Shown here piece after piece: positions 16,873-30,060 of a stretch of 37,188 nucleotides of DNA. Position 1 is the stretch's first letter. Each line of letters starts with the position of its first letter. This DNA comes from Candidatus Ribeiella danica. Its GTDB lineage: Bacteria > Chloroflexota > Chloroflexia > Chloroflexales > Roseiflexaceae. The notes under the pieces are model-generated. The model worked only from the letters and a program-made list of their open reading frames with translations, searched no databases and was not told the DNA's origin. The position numbers and the translations under genes were made by a program. The DNA lies in contig JADKFS010000007.1 of the NCBI GenBank assembly GCA_016717335.1, forward strand, positions 1 through 37,188. Reading direction: 5' to 3'.

Positions 16873-17310
16873 TGGCCACATCCTCCCCTTCACGCAGCGC
16901 ACGATCACGCCCTATCGACACAAACGAAATGCGTTCCATTCGTTGGCATAACGACCAAGCTTCAGCCGCGGCCTTGCAGGTGGTCTAGCAGCATCTTTCC
17001 AAGCGGCCCAACGGATGGGCGTTCAGCGGGCGGCGATGCCGTTGTGTCTGGAGCGTCCTGCCTGTCTTTCCGCTTGCAGTTGCCAAAATCGGCTCGATCT
17101 CGTCGCTCCGCAGGAACATGGATCGCCGGAGTGGGCAGGCGCAACCGGCGCTGCGGATGCGCCAGCCAACGACGCTGGGCAACCGGCGCTACTCCACCCC
17201 ACGCCCAGCACCACGGGCGCTCGTACCACGCTCGATTCGGCTGATCGGCCGACACGGCCCGCATCGCCGCACCAGTACGCACGAATCACTCTATTTTGCC
17301 TGACTCCCGG
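16873..17310. other. intergenic region without a supported gene
   Basis: About 440 bp between the divergent APH-type and methyltransferase genes. Open frames on both strands here (for example 16962-17282 minus) show no family motifs and look like chance frames of GC-rich DNA. No tRNA-like or riboswitch-like fold was recognised. The promoters for both flanking genes should lie here, but no convincing -35/-10 pair was found by eye. Confidence 0.5.
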
Positions 17311-17367
17311 GTCTTCCACTACTGTATCAACAGGAACGCATGTGGCGTTACCATACAGTAGGAAGAC
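17311..17367 (+). promoter_or_regulatory. long hairpin covering the RBS and an upstream ATG of the methyltransferase
   Basis: GTCTTC + CTACTGTAT (17311-17316, 17319-17327) pairs with ATACAGTAG + GAAGAC (17353-17367). This makes a 15-bp stem with one 2-nt bulge. An inner stem AACGC/GCGTT (17335-17339/17345-17349) places ATGTG, including the ATG at 17340, in its loop. The AGGAAG that would serve the ATG at 17376 is inside the right arm. As RNA this could hide the ribosome-binding site; as DNA it is a candidate operator. Confidence 0.6.
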
Positions 17368-17375
17368 AAACCACG

Positions 17376-22046
<4,671 letters not shown>

Positions 22047-22233
22047 GACCGGATGTCAGAACAACCAAGGGAAGTAGTAGCACATGCCGTTTTAGGGAGC
22101 GTGCTGCTAGCCGATAGCCGAGGGTTTGTGCAGCATCTCCCGTAAATCATATGATCAGGAGAGATTTCTGATCGGCGCTGACTATCAGGACAATAGTGCT
22201 CGTAATAGACAGCATCAAACAAAGGAGCGTATC

Positions 22234-23109
22234 GTGACCACCGACACTACCATCAGTGGACAGGGAGGAAGTGGTTCAGCGGCGGTAGAGCGTCTGCCAC
22301 ACAACGTCACCGTTGTCGAGCGGCTTGATGGCAAGAGTTCGTCAGTCGAAATCTTGCACTACAATGGGCTCAAAGGGAGCGATGACATCTCAATTGCACA
22401 GACGTTGTTTTTCGCTGAGCAGGTCGGTCTTCGGCTGAAGCAAGTGCGTATCACTCTGCGAAATGGTGAAGCCGTTCTCGAATCCGGCGCGCTACACTTC
22501 ATGAAGGGTAATATCACCGCGGAGACATCGGTCGGCGGGCTTGGCGGGTTTGCCAAGAAGCTTGTGACGAGTGCACTGACCAACGAAACCACGTTTCGCC
22601 CACGATACCGCGGTACTGGCGAGATCTATACTGAGCCGACCTTCGGCCATTTCTTGGTTATCAACCTCGTCAACGAAGAGGCGATCGTCGAGCGCAGCAT
22701 GTACTACGCTTCAGAAGGCTCGGTCGAGCTTGGCGTTGCTGTACAGAAGAATGTCTCGTCGGCGCTGTTTGGCGGCGAAGGGCTCATACAGACGCGCGTG
22801 TACGGAACCGGCTGGTGTGTGCTGACCTGTCCAGTACCAGCCAGTGAAGTTGTGCGGTATCAGCTCAACAATGAGAAGCTCAGCGTGGACGGCACGTTCG
22901 CCCTATTACGAAAGGGCAAGATCGACTTCCGCGTTGAGAAGTCGACCAAGTCGCTGATCGGTACGGCGACTAGCGGGGAAGGCTTGCTCCAAACGTTTAC
23001 TGGTACTGGTGAAGTGTGGCTTGCGCCGACACAGAGTGTTTACGCACGTTTGAAAGTACACGGACTCGGTGCACTGGCGCAGTCAAAAGGAACATCGAAC
23101 AATCCGTAG
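22234..23109 (+). CDS. AIM24-family protein
   Basis: The start is a GTG at 22234 (VTTDTTISGQGG) with AAAGGAGC about 6 nt upstream; longer in-frame starts have no ribosome-binding site. The 291-residue product shows the beta-helical AIM24/DUF124 pattern: VEILHYNGLKGSD at the front, SGALHFMKGNITAE, VGGLGGFAKKLVTSALTNE, YRGTGEIYTEP, and the repeat SGEGLLQTFTGTGEVWLAPT near the end. AIM24 proteins form trefoil-like beta barrels; the bacterial role is unknown. Upstream (22153-22173) GATCAG/CTGATC form a short inverted repeat. It lies between the DrmMI-like gene and the EEP gene on the same strand but 187 bp after the former, so co-transcription is possible but not shown. Confidence 0.85.
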   Translation: MTTDTTISGQGGSGSAAVERLPHNVTVVERLDGKSSSVEILHYNGLKGSDDISIAQTLFFAEQVGLRLKQVRITLRNGEAVLESGALHFMKGNITAETSVGGLGGFAKKLVTSALTNETTFRPRYRGTGEIYTEPTFGHFLVINLVNEEAIVERSMYYASEGSVELGVAVQKNVSSALFGGEGLIQTRVYGTGWCVLTCPVPASEVVRYQLNNEKLSVDGTFALLRKGKIDFRVEKSTKSLIGTATSGEGLLQTFTGTGEVWLAPTQSVYARLKVHGLGALAQSKGTSNNP

Positions 23110-23131
23110 ACAAAGGTTATCAAAATGTTCT

Positions 23132-23185
23132 GTTTCGGCGGTGACAAGCGACAAAATCATCTTTTGACTTGGTCGCCGCCGAAAC
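23132..23185. repeat. 54-nt near-perfect hairpin after the AIM24 gene
   Basis: The outer arm GTTTCGGCGG (23132-23141) pairs perfectly with CCGCCGAAAC (23176-23185). Pairing continues through GACAAG/CTTGGTC with one bulge. An inner CAAAA/TTTTG stem (23152-23156/23162-23166) has loop TCATC. It has no terminal U-run. Possible roles are transcript stabiliser, processing site or end of a small element. Confidence 0.7.
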
Positions 23186-23197
23186 CCAGAAATCCCC

Positions 23198-23431
23198 TTG
23201 AACGAGATTGTGTATCTTCGCCAGACGCTGAGTATTCCAGCAATGCGCAAGTTGGTCGCCAGAGCCAGCGTCCTCGAAACATATCTTGCGCAGTATGAGC
23301 TGATGGAGCAACATCAGCTGACCGCAGGCGAGTTCGAGGCGCAGCTCGCGGCCGTAGACCCTGACGATCAGGTGGATGGCTTCGTAATTCTCACGCCGAA
23401 GGAGCAAATTGCGACGGAGGTGCTCGCATGA
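23198..23431 (+). CDS. small hypothetical protein coupled to the EEP gene
   Basis: The longest frame starts at TTG 23198 and gives 77 residues; GTG 23210 or the ATG near 23243 (MRKLVARASVLETYLAQYE) may be the true start, since no ribosome-binding site decides between them. The product is an acidic helical peptide (ELMEQHQLTAGEFEAQL, AVDPDDQVDGFVILTP) with no recognised family. Its TGA overlaps the ATG of the next gene (ATGA), which implies coupled translation. By size, acidity and arrangement it could be an antitoxin- or regulator-like partner of the EEP protein, but that is a guess. The frame's codon use is consistent with coding. Confidence 0.45.
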   Translation: MNEIVYLRQTLSIPAMRKLVARASVLETYLAQYELMEQHQLTAGEFEAQLAAVDPDDQVDGFVILTPKEQIATEVLA

Positions 23432-24203
23432 CCGTTCCCGTCACGATCGCCACCTGGAACCTCGCGCGCCCCGGCTTCACCAGCAGCGCGCGCAATCAGG
23501 CCATCCTCGACCAGATCCGCGCCATCAATGCCGACATCTGGGTGCTGACCGAGACGAACGAATCGATTAGCCTGGACGGCTACACATCCCTGGCGACGCC
23601 GGAGATTGGCCTGCGCCGCAGAGGCGAGCGCACGACGATGATTTGGTCGCGCTGGCCGCTGCGCGAGCTGCCGGTCTTCCCCGATTTGCCCGAGACCGAG
23701 CAGCCGCCGCGCGTCTCGCCGAGCTACACCACCAGTAGCCGCGACACATCGCCGGCAGTCTGCGCGATCGTGGAGGTGCCCGCTGCGCCGCTGCTGCTCT
23801 ACGGCACGATCGTCACCTACTTCGGCGACCGCGGGCCAACCGGCCAGTCGAAGTACAACGTCGAGCAGCGCAACGCCGTCGCGGCGCACGATCGTGACTG
23901 GCGGCGGCTGCGCGCGGCCTACCGGACATGCCGATGGTGGTGGCCGGCGACTTCGACGCGACCTGCGACGCGCGCAACTACCCGGCCAAGACGACCTGCA
24001 CGATGCTGCGCGACGCGCTGGAGGCCGCCAATCTCGTCTGCACGACGCGCAATCACTGGATCGACCACATCTGCGTCACGCCTGACCTGGCCGAAGCAGT
24101 GTCGGTCGCCGAGCCCTGGCAGCAGACCTACACCGACGAGCGCGGCAATGGCCCCAAGCCGGTGAGCGATCACCAGGGTGTCCACGTGACCATACGCTTA
24201 TAA
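23428..24203 (+). pseudogene. endonuclease/exonuclease/phosphatase-family protein, one frameshift
   Basis: The front half (from ATG 23428) has the EEP signature IATWNLARPG, the metal-ligand Glu in WVLTETNES, and the strand LLLYGTIVTYFGD. The rear half, in the next frame from about 23928, has the catalytic MVVAGDFDATCDARNY, HWIDHICVTPDL and the terminal SDHQGVHVTI. All DNase I-like metal and histidine motifs (N, E, D-x-D-like, D-H) are therefore present, split by a one-base slip near 23925. With that base restored the protein is ~258 residues, the normal length. EEP enzymes cleave phosphodiesters in DNA, RNA or lipids. Overlap with the preceding small ORF suggests one operon. Sequence error is as likely as decay. 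Confidence 0.8.
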
Positions 24204-24237
24204 CCGGCCTGATCAATCTTACTGAGGAGCTATGACA

Positions 24238-24495
24238 ATGGATGGTCTCACCTTCAAGCGCGATATTCGCAGCCGTGAGCCGAATGAGAATGACCACCGC
24301 AACAGCCGGTTCAAAGTTGGCTGGAACACGGCGGTACGCGGCGAAGCTTACCAAGACGACACTCTGGAGACGTTAACCTGGCAGAATCTCGGCTATCGGC
24401 TGGGCAAGCTGCTGGGACCAGCCTCGGAGACCTTGCAGGACGAGCTGTACGAGACCTGCGTTCGAATCCAGGCCGAACAGCCGGAGCCGCGCTGA
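24238..24495 (+). CDS. conserved hypothetical protein
   Basis: The ATG at 24238 (MDGLTFKRDIRSREP) is favoured over the ATG at 24232 because GAGGAG lies 8 nt upstream of the former but only 2 nt from the latter. The 85-residue product has a charged front and a C-terminal helical motif, TLETLTWQNLGYRLGKLLG and ELYETCVRIQ. From memory, this WxNLGYRLG motif recurs in small proteins of Chloroflexota and Cyanobacteria, often near restriction or methylation genes, but it has no established function. It follows the EEP gene by 34 bp on the same strand and may share its transcript. Confidence 0.6.
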   Translation: MDGLTFKRDIRSREPNENDHRNSRFKVGWNTAVRGEAYQDDTLETLTWQNLGYRLGKLLGPASETLQDELYETCVRIQAEQPEPR

Positions 24496-24568
24496 GACGC
24501 GGCGGAGGGGCCGTACAGACCTCACTGCTTCTCGAAATCTCGCATGGCTGGCAGGAGGCGCCGAGAGG

Positions 24569-24925
24569 CTATGTCAGGGGTAGATACAGGATGAGATCCT
24601 GGTACTCACCGGCATCCGAGGCGCTGGCGATCAGCACCAGCTCATCAATCAGCGCACCCATCGCCATGGCCGGATTGAAGACCAGTATCCCCGGAACGTG
24701 ATGCCCGCTTGCCAGATGTGCGTGCAGGTGGCCGGGCATCGACTTGCGGTTATTCGTCACAAGGACGAAATCGTTGGCCTCACACCAGCTGAGGATCGCG
24801 GGATCGAGCGTGCCGCGCGACGGTGCGCCGGGGTCGCCGACAATCCACACTTCGATCTCGGGCGCGGCGCGCCGGAGCTGTTTTCGGTAGGCCGGGTCGA
24901 GGTTCTCGTCAAGCAGGTAGCGCAT
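24569..24925 (-). CDS. DUF5615 PIN-like toxin
   Basis: The 118-residue product begins MRYLLDENLDPAYRKQL and contains DPAILSWCEANDFVLVTNNR and LVFNPAMAMGALIDEL. The early Asp-Glu pair (LLDENL) and the later Asp (ANDF) with TNN-R fit the DUF5615 family, a reduced PIN-like nuclease fold that pairs with DUF433 antitoxins in VapBC-like modules. The presumed substrate is RNA. It starts 9 nt after the DUF433 stop on the same strand, the usual antitoxin-then-toxin order. It lacks a good ribosome-binding site of its own, which suggests coupled translation. The gene is intact. Confidence 0.85.
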   Translation of the reverse strand: MRYLLDENLDPAYRKQLRRAAPEIEVWIVGDPGAPSRGTLDPAILSWCEANDFVLVTNNRKSMPGHLHAHLASGHHVPGILVFNPAMAMGALIDELVLIASASDAGEYQDLILYLPLT

Positions 24926-24934
24926 GGGCGACCG

Positions 24935-25261
24935 CTACGAAACCGGCTGCTGCGACGCCTTGCGCTGGCGCAGCTTCAGAACGATCGGCGGCGGGTTGCG
25001 CTCCTGCGCCTCGCGGGCGCTGCGTCCGAAGGCCAGCCAGTCGGCGAGGTAGGCGTCGAGCCGTTCGCGATTGTGCAGGTAGTACAGGATCGTGGCGTAG
25101 ATCTGCTCGAGATCGAGCGCGGGGAAGTGCGCGGCGATCTCTTCCGCCGATTGGCCGCGGTGGATATACTCGTAGAGAATGCTCTCGATACCAATCCGCG
25201 TCCCTTTGATGCGAATATCGTCGGGAGCCAGGATGTCGAAATATGACTCGAGATCCATCAT
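24935..25261 (-). CDS. DUF433 antitoxin
   Basis: The 108-residue product (ATG 25261, or ATG 25258) has the DUF433 core: DDIRIKGTRIGIESILYEYI, HRGQSAEEIAAHFPALDLEQIYATILYYL. This is a winged-helix-like DNA-binding domain typical of antitoxins that repress their own operon and neutralise a DUF5615 PIN-like toxin. The C-terminal ~30 residues are basic (REAQERNPPPIVLKLRQRK) and probably contact the toxin. The start lies 68 bp from the opposite-strand drmA start at 25329, so this short gap must hold divergent promoters. Such pairs help to stabilise islands. Confidence 0.85.
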   Translation of the reverse strand: MMDLESYFDILAPDDIRIKGTRIGIESILYEYIHRGQSAEEIAAHFPALDLEQIYATILYYLHNRERLDAYLADWLAFGRSAREAQERNPPPIVLKLRQRKASQQPVS

Positions 25262-25396
25262 TAACTCGCTTGCCTCATCGCTGTGCTGCTCCTATTGTAC
25301 CATCTCTGACTAGCAACTGGGTGTACCGATGACGACAACCGCCTCACCGCTCACCCCGCCTTCCCCGCCGAGCTGCGCGCCGAGCTGGAGCGCCTG

Positions 25397-27631
25397 GTGC
25401 TGCTCGACCTGCTCGGCCCGGCCGGCGGCGCCGAGGAGGAGATCGCCGAGCGCAGCGTCCGCGATCGCTACCTGGTCGGCATGCTCGCGCCGCGCCAGCA
25501 GCAGATCGCTCCAGAAGAGCATGCCGATCTCAACCAGGCTGGCGAGGATGCGCCCGACGACGGCCCGATCGACCGCGGGGTCTCGCAGGCGCCGTCGATG
25601 TTTCCCTCGTCGTTCGGGCTCACCTTCTGCGTCGACGGCGCCGCGACTGCCATCCAGGTCACGGCGTCGTGGGGGCGCTACCACCGCGTCAAGAGCAAAT
25701 ACCTGATCACCGAGAAGACCGGCGAGCCGCTGACGGTCTGGCAGCGCCAGCCGATGGACGGCCCGCCGCACGCCATCTCGCTCGCACATGGCCCAATCGC
25801 ACCCTACGCACCTGACCCCGAGCAGGCCGAGGTCAAGGTTCGCGGGCTGGTGCGCCAGGCCGAAGACGGCTGGATCGTGACGCTGTTCCTGGTCAACGCG
25901 CAGGCCGAGCCTGAGAAGCTGCGCGACCTCGCCTGGATCTTCCAGCCGGAGCTGCGGGTCGCCGCGCCGGATGGCCGCGCGATCTTCCAGCGCCGCGCGC
26001 CGCTCCACGTCAGCGAGCAGGGCGACCCTGTCACCGCGGCCGAGGCTGCGGCGATGGCAATGCGCTACCGCGATACGGTTGAGTTTGCGGTCGGGCACGG
26101 GATCAGCGTGCATGCCGACGTCTCGCCCACTGACCCGACCTGCGCGGAGCGGCTCACGACCGTCGTCGTGCCCACCTACGAGGTGCCGCGCACGATTGCG
26201 CCGACGCCAGCCGAGCAGCCCGCGCTCGCCGGCCTCGTCGTCGATATGAAGGTGCTGGCCGAGGTGGCTGATGGCGGATTCGCCTCCGTGCTCACGCCGC
26301 TCGTGGCCGCCTACCGCGCCTGGATCGACGCACAGGGCACACGTATTCACGTGCCTGCCGCGCGCCTGGATGGATTTCCCGCGAGCGCGCACGAGGCGCT
26401 GGAGCGCTGTCGCGAGGCTCTGGCCCGGATTGCTTCCGGTATCGAGCTGCTGGATGCCAACCCGCAAGCCGCTACGGCGTTCCGCTTCATGAACCGCGCC
26501 ATGTGGCAGCAGCGCGTCCACACGCTCCTCTCCGAGGCGGTACGCCGCGGCCAGCAGCCCGATCTCGCCACGATCGACATTCCCAAAGAGCGCAGCTGGC
26601 GGCCGTTCCAGCTCGCCTTCATCCTGCTGAACCTTCCATCGCTCACCGACCTGCACCATCCTGATCGGAGCGTTGCGCCGACCGCGCTGGCCGACCTGCT
26701 CTGGTTCCCCACTGGCGGCGGCAAGACCGAGGCCTACCTCGGCCTGACCGCCTACACGCTCGGCATCCGCCGGCTCCAGGGTGTCGTGGACGGGCGCTCG
26801 GGTATGGATGGCGTGGCGGTGCTGATGCGCTACACCCTGCGCCTGCTGACCCTCCAGCAGTTCCAGCGCGCCGCCACCCTGATCTGCGCCTGTGAGATCA
26901 TCCGCCGCGAGCACCCGCAGCGCTGGGGTCGCACGCCGTTCCGCATTGGCCTCTGGGTCGGCCAGCGCACCACGCCCAATAGCACCGAGCAGAGCGACGA
27001 CGCGCTCAAGCGCGAGCACGGCCAGTACAGCCGGGCGAGCGCGGTCGGCGGCAGCGGCTCGCCTGCCCAGCTCACCAACTGCCCCTGGTGCGGCGCGAAG
27101 ATTCAGCCGGAGAAAGGGCATATCCGGGTCGAGAAGGTCCCGCGCCGCACGCTGACGATCTGCGGTACCCTCCAGCGTGTGAAGGGCAAGCTCGTCCGCT
27201 CTACGCCCAAAACGGACCGCAGCACTCGCACGCTGCCGATACCGCCGACGCTCCTGGCAGCGCTTCGCGCGTATATGGCCGATCAGCAGGAGAAGTGGCC
27301 CGCAGCCCAGTATCTCTTCCTGTCGACAACTGGTACGCCGATCGAGCCGATGAACCTGCGCAACCACTTCAAGAAGGTGGCCAAGGAGATCGGCATCCCG
27401 GCCAAAACCCGGTTCCACGATCTCCGGCATAGCTGCGCGACGTTCCTCATCGCGTCCGGCGAGCACCCGCGCGTCATCATGCAGACGCTCGGACACTCGC
27501 AGATCAGCACGACGATGGACGTGTACGGGCATGTGCTTGAGGAGACGCACCGGCAGGCGGTCGATCGACTCGACGTGTTGCTGGCAAATCCGGAGGAGGA
27601 TAATCAGGAGGAGCCGAATGAGAATGCGTGA
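25397..27631 (+). CDS. chimera: DISARM helicase DrmA N-terminal half fused in frame to tyrosine-recombinase catalytic end
   Basis: Residues 1 to ~590 match DrmA of DISARM systems: LLDLLGPAGGAEEEI, RDRYLVGMLAP, Walker A WFPTGGGKTEAYLG, GVAVLMRYTLRLLTLQQF, LICACEIIRRE and the zinc-like CPWCG. The frame then passes, at about 27164 (ICG/TLQRV), into a phage-type integrase: LVRSTPKTDRSTRTLPIP, FHDLRHSCATFL, LGHSQISTTMDVYGHV. DrmA therefore lacks its DEAH box, motor domain 2 and DUF1998 part (normal length is >1000 residues). The integrase keeps H-x-x-R, the second His and the Tyr but lacks its first Arg and N-terminus. Neither half should be catalytically complete. Coding-like sequence (TAHPAFPAELRAELERL) extends upstream of the GTG start without an in-frame ATG; the ATG at 25329 would reach it with a one-base shift. 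The chimera suggests a deletion that removed the rest of DISARM. Confidence 0.85.
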   Translation: MLLDLLGPAGGAEEEIAERSVRDRYLVGMLAPRQQQIAPEEHADLNQAGEDAPDDGPIDRGVSQAPSMFPSSFGLTFCVDGAATAIQVTASWGRYHRVKSKYLITEKTGEPLTVWQRQPMDGPPHAISLAHGPIAPYAPDPEQAEVKVRGLVRQAEDGWIVTLFLVNAQAEPEKLRDLAWIFQPELRVAAPDGRAIFQRRAPLHVSEQGDPVTAAEAAAMAMRYRDTVEFAVGHGISVHADVSPTDPTCAERLTTVVVPTYEVPRTIAPTPAEQPALAGLVVDMKVLAEVADGGFASVLTPLVAAYRAWIDAQGTRIHVPAARLDGFPASAHEALERCREALARIASGIELLDANPQAATAFRFMNRAMWQQRVHTLLSEAVRRGQQPDLATIDIPKERSWRPFQLAFILLNLPSLTDLHHPDRSVAPTALADLLWFPTGGGKTEAYLGLTAYTLGIRRLQGVVDGRSGMDGVAVLMRYTLRLLTLQQFQRAATLICACEIIRREHPQRWGRTPFRIGLWVGQRTTPNSTEQSDDALKREHGQYSRASAVGGSGSPAQLTNCPWCGAKIQPEKGHIRVEKVPRRTLTICGTLQRVKGKLVRSTPKTDRSTRTLPIPPTLLAALRAYMADQQEKWPAAQYLFLSTTGTPIEPMNLRNHFKKVAKEIGIPAKTRFHDLRHSCATFLIASGEHPRVIMQTLGHSQISTTMDVYGHVLEETHRQAVDRLDVLLANPEEDNQEEPNENA

Positions 27632-27742
27632 GTGTGGCTGTCAACCCCAACACAATAGCCCTAAACCGTTACGGTTTAGGGCTTTATAATCGTGGCTGGG
27701 GAACAGGGACTCGAACCCCAACTACCTGATCCAGAGTCAGGC
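27550..27742 (+). repeat. right copy of the island-border direct repeat
   Basis: It holds the integrase C-terminal codons (stop 27629-27631), the terminator hairpin and the 3' half of the intact tRNA-Gln. It is nearly identical to 1386-1575. Confidence 0.9.
27657..27683 (+). terminator. intrinsic terminator after the integrase end
   Basis: A 12-bp perfect stem AGCCCTAAACCG / CGGTTTAGGGCT with loop TTA is followed by TTATAAT. It separates the drmA-int gene from the convergent tRNA-Gln and could act in both directions. Confidence 0.8.
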
Positions 27743-27766
27743 GTTCTACCGTTAAACTATTCCCCA
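27693..27766 (-). tRNA. tRNA-Gln (anticodon CTG), CCA encoded
   Basis: The cloverleaf fits: acceptor TGGGGAA (5' end at 27766) pairs with TTCCCCA, discriminator G and CCA at 27693-27695. The anticodon stem CCTGA/TCAGG encloses loop CTCTGGA, giving anticodon CTG (Gln). The T-arm contains GTTCGAGTC. Its 3' half (27693-27742) is duplicated at 1526-1575, so this gene is the island's attachment site and has been kept intact by the integrated copy. Confidence 0.95.
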
Positions 27767-27805
27767 GTATGAAGGTAGCCAGCACTCTGGCTGCTGACTA
27801 CGCTT

Positions 27806-27892
<87 letters not shown>

Positions 27893-27978
27893 CTGCACCG
27901 TCGGACAGCTTAGCAACGTCCGACGGGCTGTATCATACACTAGCCGGCGATATTTGTCAAACCGACCTGCGCGACCGG

Positions 27979-29982
27979 CTAGGGCGCCGATAGCGTGTAT
28001 GAGTAGGCGGCCGGCTCGGTCGTGAAGGGCGTCGTGCCGATCACGACCAGGATGCCGCGCTCGCCCGCGCCGAGCTGCACGCGCGCGCGACCCTGCGAAT
28101 CCACTGCGGGCTGCTCGACGGTGGTCGCCCCCCCTTTGATGCGGATCAGCCGGAGCGCCCAGGTCTGCGCAAGCTCGCCGGTGGTGCGCATGAAGCCGCT
28201 GGCCTGCCAGCCGTCGTCGCTCTCCGCGCCGTCGCTAAAATCAATCTCGGGGATCTGAATATTGTCCAGCAGCAGCCCCGGCGCGTTGTAGCCCTCGTCG
28301 TGGACCATCCAGAAGCGCAGCATGATGCGCTTGCCGGCAAACGGCGTCAGGTCCATCTGCTCGTCGACCCACTGGCCGCGCGTGCCCTTGTCGGTCTCGA
28401 CGCCGGGCGCGCCGCTGATGCCGGTGATGCCATTGCCGAAGTTGTGCCCCTGTGGGTCCAGGTCGGTCGTGCTGGTGCCCTTCAGGGTCGTCCAGGTCTG
28501 CCCGCCGTCGGTCGAGGCACTCACGAACGCGTAGTCGAAGTTCAGCTCGATCTCGTACCAGGCTGAGAACCGCAGCGTGGCCTGCCGGACGCCGGTCAGA
28601 TCGACCTGGCGCGTGAGCGTCTCGATGCTGTCGTCGCCGCGGTTGCTCCACCACATGGCGCGGCCGGCCTTGGGCGTAGTCGCCGTGAGGCCGACCGTGT
28701 CGGCGCCGTCGAAGTCGATCGCCAGCGGGCCTTCCAGCTCGCCGTAGTAATCGGCGCCGAACTGGCTGACCGTCGTCGTCTCAGCCTGCCGAATCGGTGT
28801 GAGCGGCGCGCGCTCGGGCAGCAGCTGGTAGGCGTAGCGCCCGCCATCGACCGCCGGGTCGTCGAGCGCGTTCGCGACGGCCCAATCGGCGTAGATGTCG
28901 GCGAAGCGCTTGATGTCGGGCCGCTTGCGCGCGGCGATCGGCACAAAGGCCTCGGGGTTGTTGCCGGCGTCGGCCTTGATCAGCTCGGATAGGCCCTGCT
29001 CGCCGGCGTACTGCTCCTGGAAGTAGCGCAGGAACAGCTGCGAGGCGCCGTAGTGCGCGCCCTGCAGCGGCTGCCAGGCGGTCAGCTGCAGGTCGGGGTC
29101 GCTCAGGTACTCGAGCGCGACACCCTGCGAGACATAGCCGTTCAGATCCTCCGCCAGAGTCGACATCCCCTCGTTGATCCAGAGCGGGCTGCGGCGCTGC
29201 ACGTTCGCCTCGATCATGTGCTGAAACTCGTGCGCCAGCGTCGAGGCATATGCATCGCTGCCGAGCGGAAATGAGTTGATGCCCATCACGAACATGTCGC
29301 GCTCGTTGCTGAAGCGATTGACCGCGCGGACCACGCCGTCGGCGCCGGAGAAGTAGCCGGCCGCGCCGCCGCGCAGGGTGGTGTTGAGGATGGTGAGGCG
29401 CGTGTCGCCGTCGACCCCGGGCGAATGCTCCGCGCCAAACAGGGCGCGGTCACGCGGGTAGATCTGCTGCTCGAACTGTAGAGCCGACTGCTCGAGCGCG
29501 CCCTCGTCGACCTCGAGCGACGTGTCGACGTACATCAGAGCGATCGGCCCGGCGTAGCGCAGGCTCGCGCGCACCTGGTAGTTGGTATTGGTCTCGAAAT
29601 CATTGACCCAGAAGGTTTCGACGTCGCCAACTTTGACGTCGAGTGGAGTCGTGCGCGCGACGTCCGGGATCGCGCCGATGCCTTTGAACGCCTCGGCCAG
29701 CGCGACCTGATCGCGCACCTCCGGCGGCGCGGCGGCGATCCGCGCGGGGTCGTCGAGCAGATCGGACGGCGCAGCGGCTGAGGATGTCGGAGCCGGATCT
29801 GCAGACACGGGCGTGCTGGCCGGCGCCTCTGGCTGCCGAGCTACGGCAGCCGTGGGGGCCGTGGGCGCGGGCTGGCGCGCTGGCGCCGGCGTGGCGGTCG
29901 CTTGATTCGACGGCATTTCAAACGGCAGCGCGCAGGCCGCCAGCACCCAGACAAACAAGAGCAGGCTGAGACATCGCCTCAT
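27979..29982 (-). CDS. secreted lipoprotein, M6/gluzincin-like metalloprotease
   Basis: The start is ATG 29982 (MRRCLSLLLFVWVLAAC), which gives a lipoprotein signal with lipobox LAAC and 667 residues. A Pro/Thr/Ala-rich linker follows. The zinc site is visible as STLAHEFQHMIEAN (H-E-F-x-H) with the third-ligand region WINEGMSTLAEDL, as in immune-inhibitor-A-like M6 and related gluzincin peptidases. The C-terminal half has beta-sandwich, carbohydrate/MAM-like features (LRFSAWYEIELNFDYAFV, GQTWTTLKG, LLLDNIQIPEID), also typical of immune inhibitor A. It should be anchored outside the membrane and degrade proteins. It lies outside the island, is intact, and has a candidate promoter at 30061-30089. 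Confidence 0.8.
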   Translation of the reverse strand: MRRCLSLLLFVWVLAACALPFEMPSNQATATPAPARQPAPTAPTAAVARQPEAPASTPVSADPAPTSSAAAPSDLLDDPARIAAAPPEVRDQVALAEAFKGIGAIPDVARTTPLDVKVGDVETFWVNDFETNTNYQVRASLRYAGPIALMYVDTSLEVDEGALEQSALQFEQQIYPRDRALFGAEHSPGVDGDTRLTILNTTLRGGAAGYFSGADGVVRAVNRFSNERDMFVMGINSFPLGSDAYASTLAHEFQHMIEANVQRRSPLWINEGMSTLAEDLNGYVSQGVALEYLSDPDLQLTAWQPLQGAHYGASQLFLRYFQEQYAGEQGLSELIKADAGNNPEAFVPIAARKRPDIKRFADIYADWAVANALDDPAVDGGRYAYQLLPERAPLTPIRQAETTTVSQFGADYYGELEGPLAIDFDGADTVGLTATTPKAGRAMWWSNRGDDSIETLTRQVDLTGVRQATLRFSAWYEIELNFDYAFVSASTDGGQTWTTLKGTSTTDLDPQGHNFGNGITGISGAPGVETDKGTRGQWVDEQMDLTPFAGKRIMLRFWMVHDEGYNAPGLLLDNIQIPEIDFSDGAESDDGWQASGFMRTTGELAQTWALRLIRIKGGATTVEQPAVDSQGRARVQLGAGERGILVVIGTTPFTTEPAAYSYTLSAP

Positions 29983-30060
29983 GAGTTCAGTCCTTCCCAG
30001 GTCGCGCGGGCCAGAGATCGACGATCCACGACAGCGCCGGCGCGACACATGCATCGGCGT

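Noticed and set aside
16962..17282. A 106-codon minus-strand frame upstream of the methyltransferase
   Set aside because: It has no family motif and no ribosome-binding site, and its composition is like the overlapping frames on the other strand.
25310..27550. A 746-codon open frame on the minus strand
   Set aside because: It is antisense to the DrmA-integrase chimera and results from GC-rich third positions; no recognisable family.
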